Shown one piece after another: positions 10,734-17,529 of a stretch of 64,000 bases of DNA. Below the pieces are notes generated by a model. The model worked only from the letters and a program-made list of their open reading frames with translations. It searched no databases and was not told where the DNA came from. The stretch spans positions 62,001-126,000 of the forward strand of contig NZ_BCYX01000008.1 of assembly GCF_001598415.1 (NCBI RefSeq), in the 5' to 3' direction. Within the stretch, counting starts at the first letter, position 1. Each line of letters starts with the position of its first letter. The position numbers and the translations under genes were made by a program. This DNA comes from Sphingomonas mali NBRC 15500. Lineage in GTDB: Bacteria > Pseudomonadota > Alphaproteobacteria > Sphingomonadales > Sphingomonadaceae.

Positions 10734-11972
10734 ATGAGGCAGGCGAGGGCGACGCGACGCTCGGGATCGGGTTCGATCGGATCGACACTGTCCCGAATTG
10801 CCTGGGCGGTGGCGGCGTTCGCAGCCGCTGCGTTGCAAGCGGCCCCCGCCGTGGCCGCGCCAGTGACCGCATCCGATACGCCCGATTACGCCAGCCCGGC
10901 AGCGTGGCTGTGTCGTCCTGACCAGTCCGGCGACGCGTGCGGCCGCTCCAACCAGGACGCCGTCATCCTGCGCGCCGACGGCTCGACCACGGTGGAGCGC
11001 TTCCGCGCCGATCCCAAGGCGCCGATCGACTGCTTCTATGTGTATCCCACGGTATCGCGTGATCCCGGCGGCAATGCGTCGATGAAGGTCGAGCAGGAAG
11101 AGATCGCCGTCATCAACCAGCAATTTGCCCGATTCGGCGCGGTTTGCCGGCGTTTCGCGCCGTTGTACCGGCAAGTGACGCTGTCGGCGCTTCATGCCAA
11201 TATCCGTGGCACGCCAATCCCCGCCGACCGGCAGATGGCCTATGACGACGTCAAGCGCGCCTGGGACTATTACCTCGCCCATGACAATAACGGTCGCGGC
11301 GTCGTGCTGGTCGGTCACTCGCAGGGGTCGGGCATCCTAGCCCAGCTGGTCAAGAACGAGATCGACGGGAAGCCGATCCAGCGCCAGATAGTGTCGGTGA
11401 TCCTTGCCGGCTATCGGTTGCAGGTTCCGGTCGGCAAGGACGTCGGCGGCGATTTCAAGGCGATCCCGCTTTGCCGCGCGGTCGGGCAGATCGGCTGCGC
11501 GATCAACTTTTCCTCATTCCGGGCAGATAGCCCGCCGCCGCCCGACGCCAAGCTGTTCGGTGCCTCGGCAGGGCCAGGCCTCGAGGCGGCGTGCGTTAAT
11601 CCGGCGGCATTGGCCGGCGGCGACGCGCCGCTGCACGCCTATCTCGGCGCCGGGGCCGAGATGGTGACCGCCAGCGGCGAGCGGCAGGGGCCCTGGACCA
11701 ACCCGCCCAAAGCGATCGCCGAGCCTTTCGTCGAGGTGCCAGGCCTGCTCAGTGCCGAGTGCCGTAGCGAGGGCAATCACAATTTCCTGGCGATCACCAT
11801 CCATCCCACGCCGTCGGGCAAGCGCACCAACGTGATCGTCGGTGACGTCATCATCGACGGAAAAAAGCTACCCGACTGGGGGCTGCACCGGATCGATATG
11901 AACCTGGCGATGGGCAATCTGGTCGACGTGGTCAGGGCCCAGGCGAAGACGTACCTTGCCAAGAAGCGCTAG
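10734..11972 (+). CDS. Secreted DUF3089-family alpha/beta hydrolase (lipase/esterase-like)
   Basis: A 412-aa protein with an N-terminal signal sequence (basic RQARATRRSG, then a hydrophobic Ala-rich stretch ending AAPAVAAP), so it is probably periplasmic or exported. The mature part has DUF3089 features: DCFYVYPTVS, the nucleophile elbow LVGHSQGSGIL with Ser near residue 195, and a late Asn-His (EGNHNFLAITIHP) that could supply the catalytic His. DUF3089 proteins are predicted lipase-like serine hydrolases; the substrate is unknown. The ATG at 10734 is chosen for AAAGGGAGAG upstream and the signal peptide. It is the first gene of the operator-controlled cluster, so it may remove an ester group before uptake or catabolism. 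A strong hairpin follows at 12012. Confidence 0.8.
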   Translation: MRQARATRRSGSGSIGSTLSRIAWAVAAFAAAALQAAPAVAAPVTASDTPDYASPAAWLCRPDQSGDACGRSNQDAVILRADGSTTVERFRADPKAPIDCFYVYPTVSRDPGGNASMKVEQEEIAVINQQFARFGAVCRRFAPLYRQVTLSALHANIRGTPIPADRQMAYDDVKRAWDYYLAHDNNGRGVVLVGHSQGSGILAQLVKNEIDGKPIQRQIVSVILAGYRLQVPVGKDVGGDFKAIPLCRAVGQIGCAINFSSFRADSPPPPDAKLFGASAGPGLEAACVNPAALAGGDAPLHAYLGAGAEMVTASGERQGPWTNPPKAIAEPFVEVPGLLSAECRSEGNHNFLAITIHPTPSGKRTNVIVGDVIIDGKKLPDWGLHRIDMNLAMGNLVDVVRAQAKTYLAKKR

Positions 11973-12011
11973 CCGGTCCGGCATCGACGAAGGTTTCTGA
12001 GACTCCCCACT

Positions 12012-12039
12012 GGGCGGGCGCACCGGCGTCCGCCCGTTT
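12012..12039 (+). terminator. Strong hairpin between hydrolase and ligase genes
   Basis: GGGCGGGCGC (12012-12021) pairs with GCGTCCGCCC (12026-12035) over 10 bp with one G-T wobble and a 4-nt ACCG loop, followed by GTTT. It could end or attenuate transcription after the DUF3089 gene, so the downstream ligase may be expressed at a lower level or from its own promoter. Confidence 0.6.
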
Positions 12040-12088
12040 CCCCGGGCATCCGTTTTCTGCCCGTGCCGTGCTCTAACCAAAAGATCCC

Positions 12089-13660
12089 ATGCAATCCTAC
12101 GATCTGACCGTCGATAAATTCCTCGACCACGCCGCACGATGGGCTGGCGCGCGTGAGGTGGTGACTGCCCGGGCGGGCGCGGCATCGCTGCGGATCGGCT
12201 ATGCGGATCTTCGCGACCGCGCCAATCGTGCGTCGGGAGCACTACTTGCCCTGGGCATGCGCCCCGGCGACCGCATCGCGACGCTGGCGTGGAACACGCA
12301 GCATCATTTCGAACTCTATTACGCGGCGATGGGCATCGGCCTGGTGTGCCACACGCTCAACCCGCGGCTGACCGCCGAACAACTGGCCGCGATGATCAAT
12401 GAGGCTGCCGACCGCATCCTCGCGGTACCCGCCAATCTCGCCCCGTTGGTCGAGCAATTGTTGCCGCATTGTCCGACGCTCGAGCATCTGCTGTGGATCG
12501 ATGGCGATCCGCCGGCGCCGAAAATGGCCAACGTTCGGGAGTGGGAATTCGAACGTCTCCTGGCGACGATGGGGCAGGAGACGGTTTGGGGCGCGTTCCC
12601 GGAAACCACGTCGGCGGGCTTGTGCTACACCTCGGGCACGACCGGGCGGCCGAAGGGCGTATTGTACACGCACCGGTCGAATTATCTCCACACGTTGCGC
12701 GCGCTTCAGGCGGACGCCTTTGCGATCACGGCGCGGGATTCGCTGCTGATCGCGGTGCCGATGTTCCACGCCAATGGCTGGGGCCTGCCGTTCGCCGCCC
12801 CGGCGGCGGGCGCCAAGGTCGTCTTGCCCGGTCGCCATGCCGATGGGGCCAGCCTGTTCCAGTTGATGCGCGACGAGCGGGTGACCATCGCGGTCGGCGT
12901 CCAGACAGTATGGCTGGGGGTCGTCGAGCATCTCGAGCGTACCGGGGCGACTCTTCCCGATCTCGAGCGGGTCATCGTCGGCGGATCGGATTGCCCCGAG
13001 GGACTCGTGCGGCGGCTGGAGACGGGGTTGGGCGCGAAGGTCCAGACCAGTTGGGGGATGACCGAATTGTCGCCGCTGGGTGTGACCGCGCCGCCAGGGG
13101 GCGAATCCGGCCCAAGTGCCGGCCGGCTGCTGATGGGGCTCGACGTGAAGCTGACCGATGCGGACGGCATCGCCTTGCCCCGGCAGTACGACGCGGTCGG
13201 CCATCTGAAGGTCAAAGGCCCGAGCGTGCTCGATCGCTATTTCGGCATGACCGAAGATGTGCTGGACGAGGAGGGGTTCTTCGATACCGGCGACCTCGCG
13301 TCGATCGACATGGCCGGCAACCTGACGATCCGCGGGCGGTCCAAGGACCTCATCAAATCCGGTGGCGAATGGATCAATCCAGCGGAGATCGAAGCGATCA
13401 TCGGCCGCGAGCCGCTGATCGGCCAGGTGGCGGTGATCGCGCGCGCCGACGGCAAATGGGGCGAGCGTCCGGTGCTGGTGGTCGAGCCTCGCCCCGGTGC
13501 GACCTTGCGCGACGAGGAGCTGATCGCGGCGTTGCGCGGTAAAATCGCCGATTGGTGGCTGCCCGACGACATCGTGCGAGTGGACGCCATGCCACTCGCC
13601 GCCACCGGGAAGATCGACAAGCTCGGTCTTAGCGCCGCCTATGCCGCCGGGACACTCTGA
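12089..13660 (+). CDS. Acyl-CoA ligase (AMP-forming, FadD-like ANL superfamily)
   Basis: A 523-aa cytoplasmic adenylate-forming enzyme that should activate a carboxylic acid to its CoA thioester with ATP. Visible motifs: A3 P-loop YTSGTTGRPKGVLYTHRS (from about residue 179), the A5-type motif TSWGMTELSP, A7/A8 GFFDTGDLASID and GRSKDLIKSGGEWINPAEIE, and the A10 lysine in PLAATGKIDKLG near the C-terminus. Length and motif order fit medium- or long-chain acyl-CoA ligases. The ATG at 12089 lacks a strong Shine-Dalgarno sequence. In context with the MFE2-type dehydrogenase it probably starts a beta-oxidation-like route for a side chain or aryl acid; the acid cannot be named from sequence. Confidence 0.88.
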   Translation: MQSYDLTVDKFLDHAARWAGAREVVTARAGAASLRIGYADLRDRANRASGALLALGMRPGDRIATLAWNTQHHFELYYAAMGIGLVCHTLNPRLTAEQLAAMINEAADRILAVPANLAPLVEQLLPHCPTLEHLLWIDGDPPAPKMANVREWEFERLLATMGQETVWGAFPETTSAGLCYTSGTTGRPKGVLYTHRSNYLHTLRALQADAFAITARDSLLIAVPMFHANGWGLPFAAPAAGAKVVLPGRHADGASLFQLMRDERVTIAVGVQTVWLGVVEHLERTGATLPDLERVIVGGSDCPEGLVRRLETGLGAKVQTSWGMTELSPLGVTAPPGGESGPSAGRLLMGLDVKLTDADGIALPRQYDAVGHLKVKGPSVLDRYFGMTEDVLDEEGFFDTGDLASIDMAGNLTIRGRSKDLIKSGGEWINPAEIEAIIGREPLIGQVAVIARADGKWGERPVLVVEPRPGATLRDEELIAALRGKIADWWLPDDIVRVDAMPLAATGKIDKLGLSAAYAAGTL

Positions 13661-13735
13661 CGCTCGGCAATACTCATCTCGCGCGCGAACGATAAGACCA
13701 GCCCGATGGCCGGACATGCGCAAGGAGAGGGATCG

Positions 13736-15334
13736 ATGGTGATGAAGCGGCGTGACGTGCTGCAAGGCCTCGGGGCCGGCGCGGCGATCGGTCTGGTCGG
13801 TCTGCCGGCGCGGGGTGCGACCGCTTCCTCGCCGTTGCTCGGGCCGCCCAACCGGCAATGGGTAGTCTCGGAAGCCGAGGCGATGGCATGGCACCGCTAC
13901 AAAGACAGCAAGGGACCGGCGCTCACCGGGAACGAGTCCTGGCACTCGTTCCTCGAGTTCCTCGAAGCCAAGCTCAAGGCGTTCGGCTGCGCCGACGTCC
14001 ATCGCTCGCCCTGGATCTTCAAGCGCATGGTATCGAGCGTTTGGCCGGACGCGTCCAAATGGGGGCTCGTGTCGAACGGGCACCCCGTCCACGTCGCCAA
14101 TTTCGGCGCGAATTGCGGGATCACCGGACCGGATGGCGTCACCGCCCAATTGGTCCTCTGGGATCCCGAGACCAAGCCCGACGTGACCGGCAAGATCGTC
14201 GTCTATCGGCCGGTGCCGCGCGCCGACGTGCGCGCGGCGTTCAGCGGCAGCGATTACGAATACAGCACGCCGTTCGACAGCTGGCCGGTCGAGGGCAGGC
14301 CGGTGCCGCAAAACCAGGACGGCACCCATTCCATATCCGACACGGTCTGGGACGACATGACCGCATCGGCGACGTTCGTCGCCACGATGCGCGACCGAAA
14401 GCCCGCCGGCATCGTCTTCGCGATGAACCTAAACCGCGCGGCGACGGAGGGGCTCTATACCTTCCCCGTACCGGCGCTGTACGATTTCCCGTCGGTCTAT
14501 GTCGATCGGCTGGTGGGCGACACCGTCATCGCGGATGCCCGCAATCGCGCGACCGCCACGATCCGGGTCGAGGGCGCGCTGGTCGACAGCCAGGCCTATC
14601 AGCTGATCGCCTATCTTCCCGGTCGCGACTACGGCACCGATCGCGACCAGCAGGTGCAATTACGGACCCATACCGACGGTCCGTCGATCAGCCAGGACGA
14701 CGGCGCGCTCGGGCTGCTTGGTGTCGTCAAATACATGAGCAGGATCCCCAAACCGGATCGCCCGCGTACCCTGATGATCGAACTCGACTGCCGTCATTTC
14801 ATGCCGGGCGCCGAACGCGCCTGGGCCAGGCAGGATTATTTCGAGAAGAATCCGCACGCACGCGACAGGATCGTCGCGATGGTGGCGATGGAGCATCTCG
14901 GCCAGATCGAATACGTGTTCGACGGCGACGCGATCAGGCCGAGCGGCCGATCGCTACCGACCTGGGTCTACGCGACGACCAATCAGGCCATGATCGATGA
15001 AGCGCTGAAGGCGGCCAGGGACAATCAGGTCCGGTCGTGCGTGATCCGGTCGCCAGGGCGGCCGGGCGTCCATGGAACGTCGCAGGGCCCCTGGTATGGG
15101 ATGGGCAGCGGTGCCCGCTATCTCGGCATTCCCGGCTATGGCGTTCAGGGCGACCTCGGCGCCTATTGGGCGCATTCGGGGCGGATCAACCGGTTCGATC
15201 CGCGATCCTACCGGCGTCAGGTCGCGATGTTCTGCCAGCTCACCGGTTTCCTGATGGCATCCGACCTCAGCGGATTGCAGGCACCAAAGGTCGACCGGGC
15301 GACCGAAGCGGTGCCGCCGGCTCTGAAAAGCTGA
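13736..15334 (+). CDS. Tat-exported M28-like peptidase-fold protein with PA-like insert, active site apparently degenerate
   Basis: A 532-aa protein. It begins MVMKRRDVLQGLGAGAAIG, a twin-arginine-type signal, so it is probably exported folded. The middle (GKIVVYRPVP, PAGIVFAMN) looks like a protease-associated domain. The C-terminal half resembles the M28 aminopeptidase fold: RTHTDGPSISQDDGALGLLG (His and Asp near 312 and 322) aligns with the HxD...DxxSG metal-site segments, and YWAHSGRINRFDP may hold the last His. The usual Glu-Glu segment appears as ELDCRHFMPGAE, so the catalytic pair is not evident and the protein may be non-peptidolytic or act on another substrate. ATG 13736 has AAGGAGAGG upstream. 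It sits between the ligase and the SDR of the cluster. The homology call rests on motifs only. Confidence 0.6.
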   Translation: MVMKRRDVLQGLGAGAAIGLVGLPARGATASSPLLGPPNRQWVVSEAEAMAWHRYKDSKGPALTGNESWHSFLEFLEAKLKAFGCADVHRSPWIFKRMVSSVWPDASKWGLVSNGHPVHVANFGANCGITGPDGVTAQLVLWDPETKPDVTGKIVVYRPVPRADVRAAFSGSDYEYSTPFDSWPVEGRPVPQNQDGTHSISDTVWDDMTASATFVATMRDRKPAGIVFAMNLNRAATEGLYTFPVPALYDFPSVYVDRLVGDTVIADARNRATATIRVEGALVDSQAYQLIAYLPGRDYGTDRDQQVQLRTHTDGPSISQDDGALGLLGVVKYMSRIPKPDRPRTLMIELDCRHFMPGAERAWARQDYFEKNPHARDRIVAMVAMEHLGQIEYVFDGDAIRPSGRSLPTWVYATTNQAMIDEALKAARDNQVRSCVIRSPGRPGVHGTSQGPWYGMGSGARYLGIPGYGVQGDLGAYWAHSGRINRFDPRSYRRQVAMFCQLTGFLMASDLSGLQAPKVDRATEAVPPALKS

Positions 15335-15361
15335 GGACGAAAAGCGCTTTGTGTTTCGTCC
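15335..15361 (+). terminator. Hairpin after the M28-like gene
   Basis: A perfect 8-bp stem (GGACGAAA at 15335-15342 with TTTCGTCC at 15354-15361) with an 11-nt loop begins right after the stop codon and is followed by AT-rich GAAATTAATT. It probably separates the M28-like gene from the SDR gene, which has its own operator. Confidence 0.6.
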
Positions 15362-15368
15362 GAAATTA

Positions 15369-15390
15369 ATTAGCTAACATGATAGTGAAT
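15369..15390 (-). promoter_or_regulatory. Operator-like site 2 of the shared 22-nt motif
   Basis: On the minus strand this reads TTCACT-ATCAT-GTTA-GC-TAA, 19 of 22 identical to site 1. It lies only 13 bases before the SDR start codon at 15403, so a bound dimer would cover the promoter start or ribosome-loading region. Confidence 0.6.
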
Positions 15391-15402
15391 CAGGAGCTGA
15401 GT

Positions 15403-16296
15403 ATGAAGTTGCGGGATCGTGTCGCTATCGTCACCGGTGCGGGAGGCGGACTGGGTAAGTCCCATGCGCTGCTGTTGGCCAGTCTCGGTGCCAAGGTGGT
15501 CGTAAACGACATGAATGCGGCGAACGCGGATCAGGTCGTCGCCGAGATCGTCGCCGGCGGCGGCGACGCAATCGGGTTCGGTGCTTCGGTGACGGATGAA
15601 CAGTCCGTCGCGCAGATGGTGGCAGCGGTGCTGGCGCGTTGGGGCAGGATCGACATTCTGGTCAACAATGCGGGTATCCTGCGCGACAAATCGTTCGCCA
15701 AGATGGACCTCGCCGATTTTCGTCTGGTTGTCGACGTCCACCTCATGGGGGCAGCGATCTGCACCAAGGCGGTTTGGGACGTCATGCGCGATCAGCAATA
15801 TGGGCGTATCGTGATGACGACCTCGTCCTCGGGCCTGTACGGCAATTTCGGCCAGGCGAATTACGGCGCCGCCAAGATGGCGCTCGTGGGCCTGATGCAG
15901 ACGCTCGCCCTCGAGGGCGAGAAATATGGCATCCGCGTCAACTGCCTCGCGCCAACGGCCGCCACGCAAATGACCCAGGGCGTATTGTCGCCGGACGCGC
16001 TCACGCAATTGTCCCCCGATCTGGTCAGCCCCGGCCTGTTTGCGCTGGTGCGGGACGAGGCACCCACGCGCGCCATCCTGTGCGCAGGTGCCGGACATTT
16101 CGCTCGGGCCAATGTCACCCTGACGCAGGGCGCATATATCGGCGGCGGCGCCGACGCGGGCGAACGGGTTGCCGCCGCCTGGGACGACATCAGTGATCGC
16201 GCTGGAGAGGTCGTGCCCGATTACGGATTTGCCCAGGCCGAACGCGAACTTGCCAGTGCCGGTCACGATCTGCCGACCATGGCGGTGCAACACTGA
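15403..16296 (+). CDS. Short-chain dehydrogenase, MFE2/17beta-HSD4-type 3-hydroxyacyl-CoA dehydrogenase
   Basis: A 297-aa Rossmann-fold SDR. NAD-binding TGAGGGLGKSHALLLASLGAKVVVND near the N-terminus, NNAGIL, the serine in TTSSSGLYGNFGQANYGAAK and the YxxxK pair near 153-157 are all present. The GKSHAL and NFGQANYGAAK segments resemble the dehydrogenase part of peroxisomal multifunctional enzyme 2, which oxidises 3-hydroxyacyl-CoA thioesters, including branched and sterol side chains. That specificity is inferred from resemblance and from the acyl-CoA ligase nearby. ATG 15403 is preferred over an in-frame upstream ATG at 15379 because CAGGAGCTG precedes it and the domain starts there. It has its own operator (15369-15390) and lies upstream of the TetR gene. 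Confidence 0.87.
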   Translation: MKLRDRVAIVTGAGGGLGKSHALLLASLGAKVVVNDMNAANADQVVAEIVAGGGDAIGFGASVTDEQSVAQMVAAVLARWGRIDILVNNAGILRDKSFAKMDLADFRLVVDVHLMGAAICTKAVWDVMRDQQYGRIVMTTSSSGLYGNFGQANYGAAKMALVGLMQTLALEGEKYGIRVNCLAPTAATQMTQGVLSPDALTQLSPDLVSPGLFALVRDEAPTRAILCAGAGHFARANVTLTQGAYIGGGADAGERVAAAWDDISDRAGEVVPDYGFAQAERELASAGHDLPTMAVQH

Positions 16297-16424
16297 TCGT
16301 CGATCAACGGCTGGGAAGGGGGGATGCTTTCCTTGGACTGGCGGCATCACCATCGCCGCGCTCGGAGCTTGACGTCTCTCTGGCTAAACTGAAAGGAGTC
16401 TATTCGGGCTGAAGGAAGCTAGAG

Positions 16425-17186
16425 GTGACCAAGGTAAAATCATCGTCCCCAGCCAGCGGGCGCAGCCGGCCCGTTTCAAATACCGGTCGGGCGAAGCGCA
16501 AACCAAGCACCAAGGCCGAGCAGCGCGCCGAAACGATCGAGCAGATTCTCGATACGGCGGAGTACCTTTTTTCGCGTCACGGTCTTTATGGCGTAACGCT
16601 GAAGGACGTCGCCAAGCAGGTCGGCGTCCATCACACGCTGCTCCATTATTATTTCGTGGACAAGCGCGCGCTGTTCGATGCGGTCTTCGCCCGCCGCGCC
16701 GAGGTTACCAGCGAGCGGCGAATGAAGGTACTGGACGATTACGAGAAGGAGACCGGCGGACGGCCGACGGTCGAGGGTGCGCTGCACGCCTTTCTCGATA
16801 CCGACCTCGACCTTTACATCGAAGGCGGGGAGGGGTGGAAAAACTACGCCGCGCTGGGGGCCCAGGTCGCCAATACGCCCGAATGGGGGGCGGAATTGAT
16901 GGACCAGCATTTCGACCCCGTCGTGCTGCGCCTGATCGACCTGTTGAAGCGCGCGTTGCCCGATTGCGAAGAGGACGACATCTTCTGGGGCTATCACTTC
17001 GTGACCGGAGCGTTGATGCTGACGCTGGCGCGGACCGGACGTATCGACAAACTGTCACATGGCTTGTGCCGATCGGACGACTTCGTGGCGGTTAAGAAGC
17101 GCATGGCGACGTTCATGGCCGGCGGATTCCGCTCGGTTTGTGCCGAACGCAAGGCCGAGCGACGCGAGGTCGGTAGCGTTTCCTAA
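16425..17186 (+). CDS. TetR-family transcriptional regulator
   Basis: A 253-aa regulator. A basic, Ser/Arg-rich extension of about 35 residues precedes the HTH: RAETIEQILDTAEYLFSRHG, then GVTLKDVAKQVGVHHTLLHYYFVDKRALFDAVFARR. The C-terminal all-alpha ligand and dimer domain is not diagnostic. The start is a GTG (16425) with GAAGCTAGAGG upstream. It sits between the SDR and the TonB receptor and is the only regulator in the cluster, so it is the natural candidate to bind the three 22-nt sites at 10646, 15369 and 17428. Its own promoter does not carry an obvious copy, which argues against simple autorepression. An effector (a CoA thioester or the substrate) cannot be deduced. Confidence 0.88.
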   Translation: MTKVKSSSPASGRSRPVSNTGRAKRKPSTKAEQRAETIEQILDTAEYLFSRHGLYGVTLKDVAKQVGVHHTLLHYYFVDKRALFDAVFARRAEVTSERRMKVLDDYEKETGGRPTVEGALHAFLDTDLDLYIEGGEGWKNYAALGAQVANTPEWGAELMDQHFDPVVLRLIDLLKRALPDCEEDDIFWGYHFVTGALMLTLARTGRIDKLSHGLCRSDDFVAVKKRMATFMAGGFRSVCAERKAERREVGSVS

Positions 17187-17290
17187 AATGCCTTCGGACG
17201 ACGGCTCGCATCCGCCGCGAATGAGCGAGACGCGCTCAATCCGAGTCGGCGTGGGTAAACCATCGGCCGTTTAGAACCATCGTGCCATAT

Positions 17291-17368
17291 GGCAGCAACA
17301 TTGGCGGGCGACGCTCAACATTGCTGCCGGAACGCCAACGAAATCGTGGATCCGCTAGCGTCGCCCGC
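17291..17368. other. Interlocking inverted repeats (pseudoknot topology) between TetR and TonB genes
   Basis: Two inverted repeats overlap so that their arms alternate. Stem A is GGCAGCAA (17291-17298) with TTGCTGCC (17321-17328). Stem B is a perfect 12-bp match, GCGGGCGACGCT (17304-17315) with AGCGTCGCCCGC (17357-17368). The first arm of B lies in the loop of A. It sits downstream of the TetR stop and upstream of the predicted TonB promoter, so it could be a TetR 3' UTR structure, a small RNA or a protein site. Confidence 0.55.
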
Positions 17369-17427
17369 AGTCGCCTACGGTCTGAATGGCCACGCAAAAA
17401 CGCGGCTCGTATCGGTAATCAAAAGAT

Positions 17428-17449
17428 GTTCACTCACGCGTTAAATAAA
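17428..17449 (+). promoter_or_regulatory. Operator-like site 3 of the shared 22-nt motif
   Basis: On the plus strand this reads TTCACT-CACGC-GTTA-AA-TAA. It keeps every conserved block of sites 1 and 2 (14 of 22 identities with each), in the opposite orientation. It ends 3 bases before the predicted -35 element of the TonB receptor gene. Confidence 0.55.
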
Positions 17450-17452
17450 TTA

Positions 17453-17480
17453 TTGCAATTCGTTTGATCGGGCATAATGA
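17453..17480 (+). promoter_or_regulatory. Candidate promoter of the TonB receptor gene
   Basis: TTGCAA (17453-17458) and TAATGA (17475-17480) are spaced by 16 bases, in the most AT-rich stretch of the region, about 50 bases before the start codon at 17530 and directly downstream of operator site 3. Visual match only. Confidence 0.4.
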
Positions 17481-17529
17481 TCCCACCTCATCGCGCCGAA
17501 GAGCGCGGTTGCTTGGAGGAGGGTGTTCG

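Noticed and set aside
12242..14329. 695-codon antisense frame across the ligase and M28-like genes
   Set aside because: Shadow of two well-supported sense genes in high-GC DNA; it crosses a gene boundary and has no motif.
16360..16425. A fourth copy of the 22-nt operator in front of the TetR gene
   Set aside because: Only a partial TGGCTAAACTGAAA is present; the GTTA and TTCACT blocks are missing at the required spacing.
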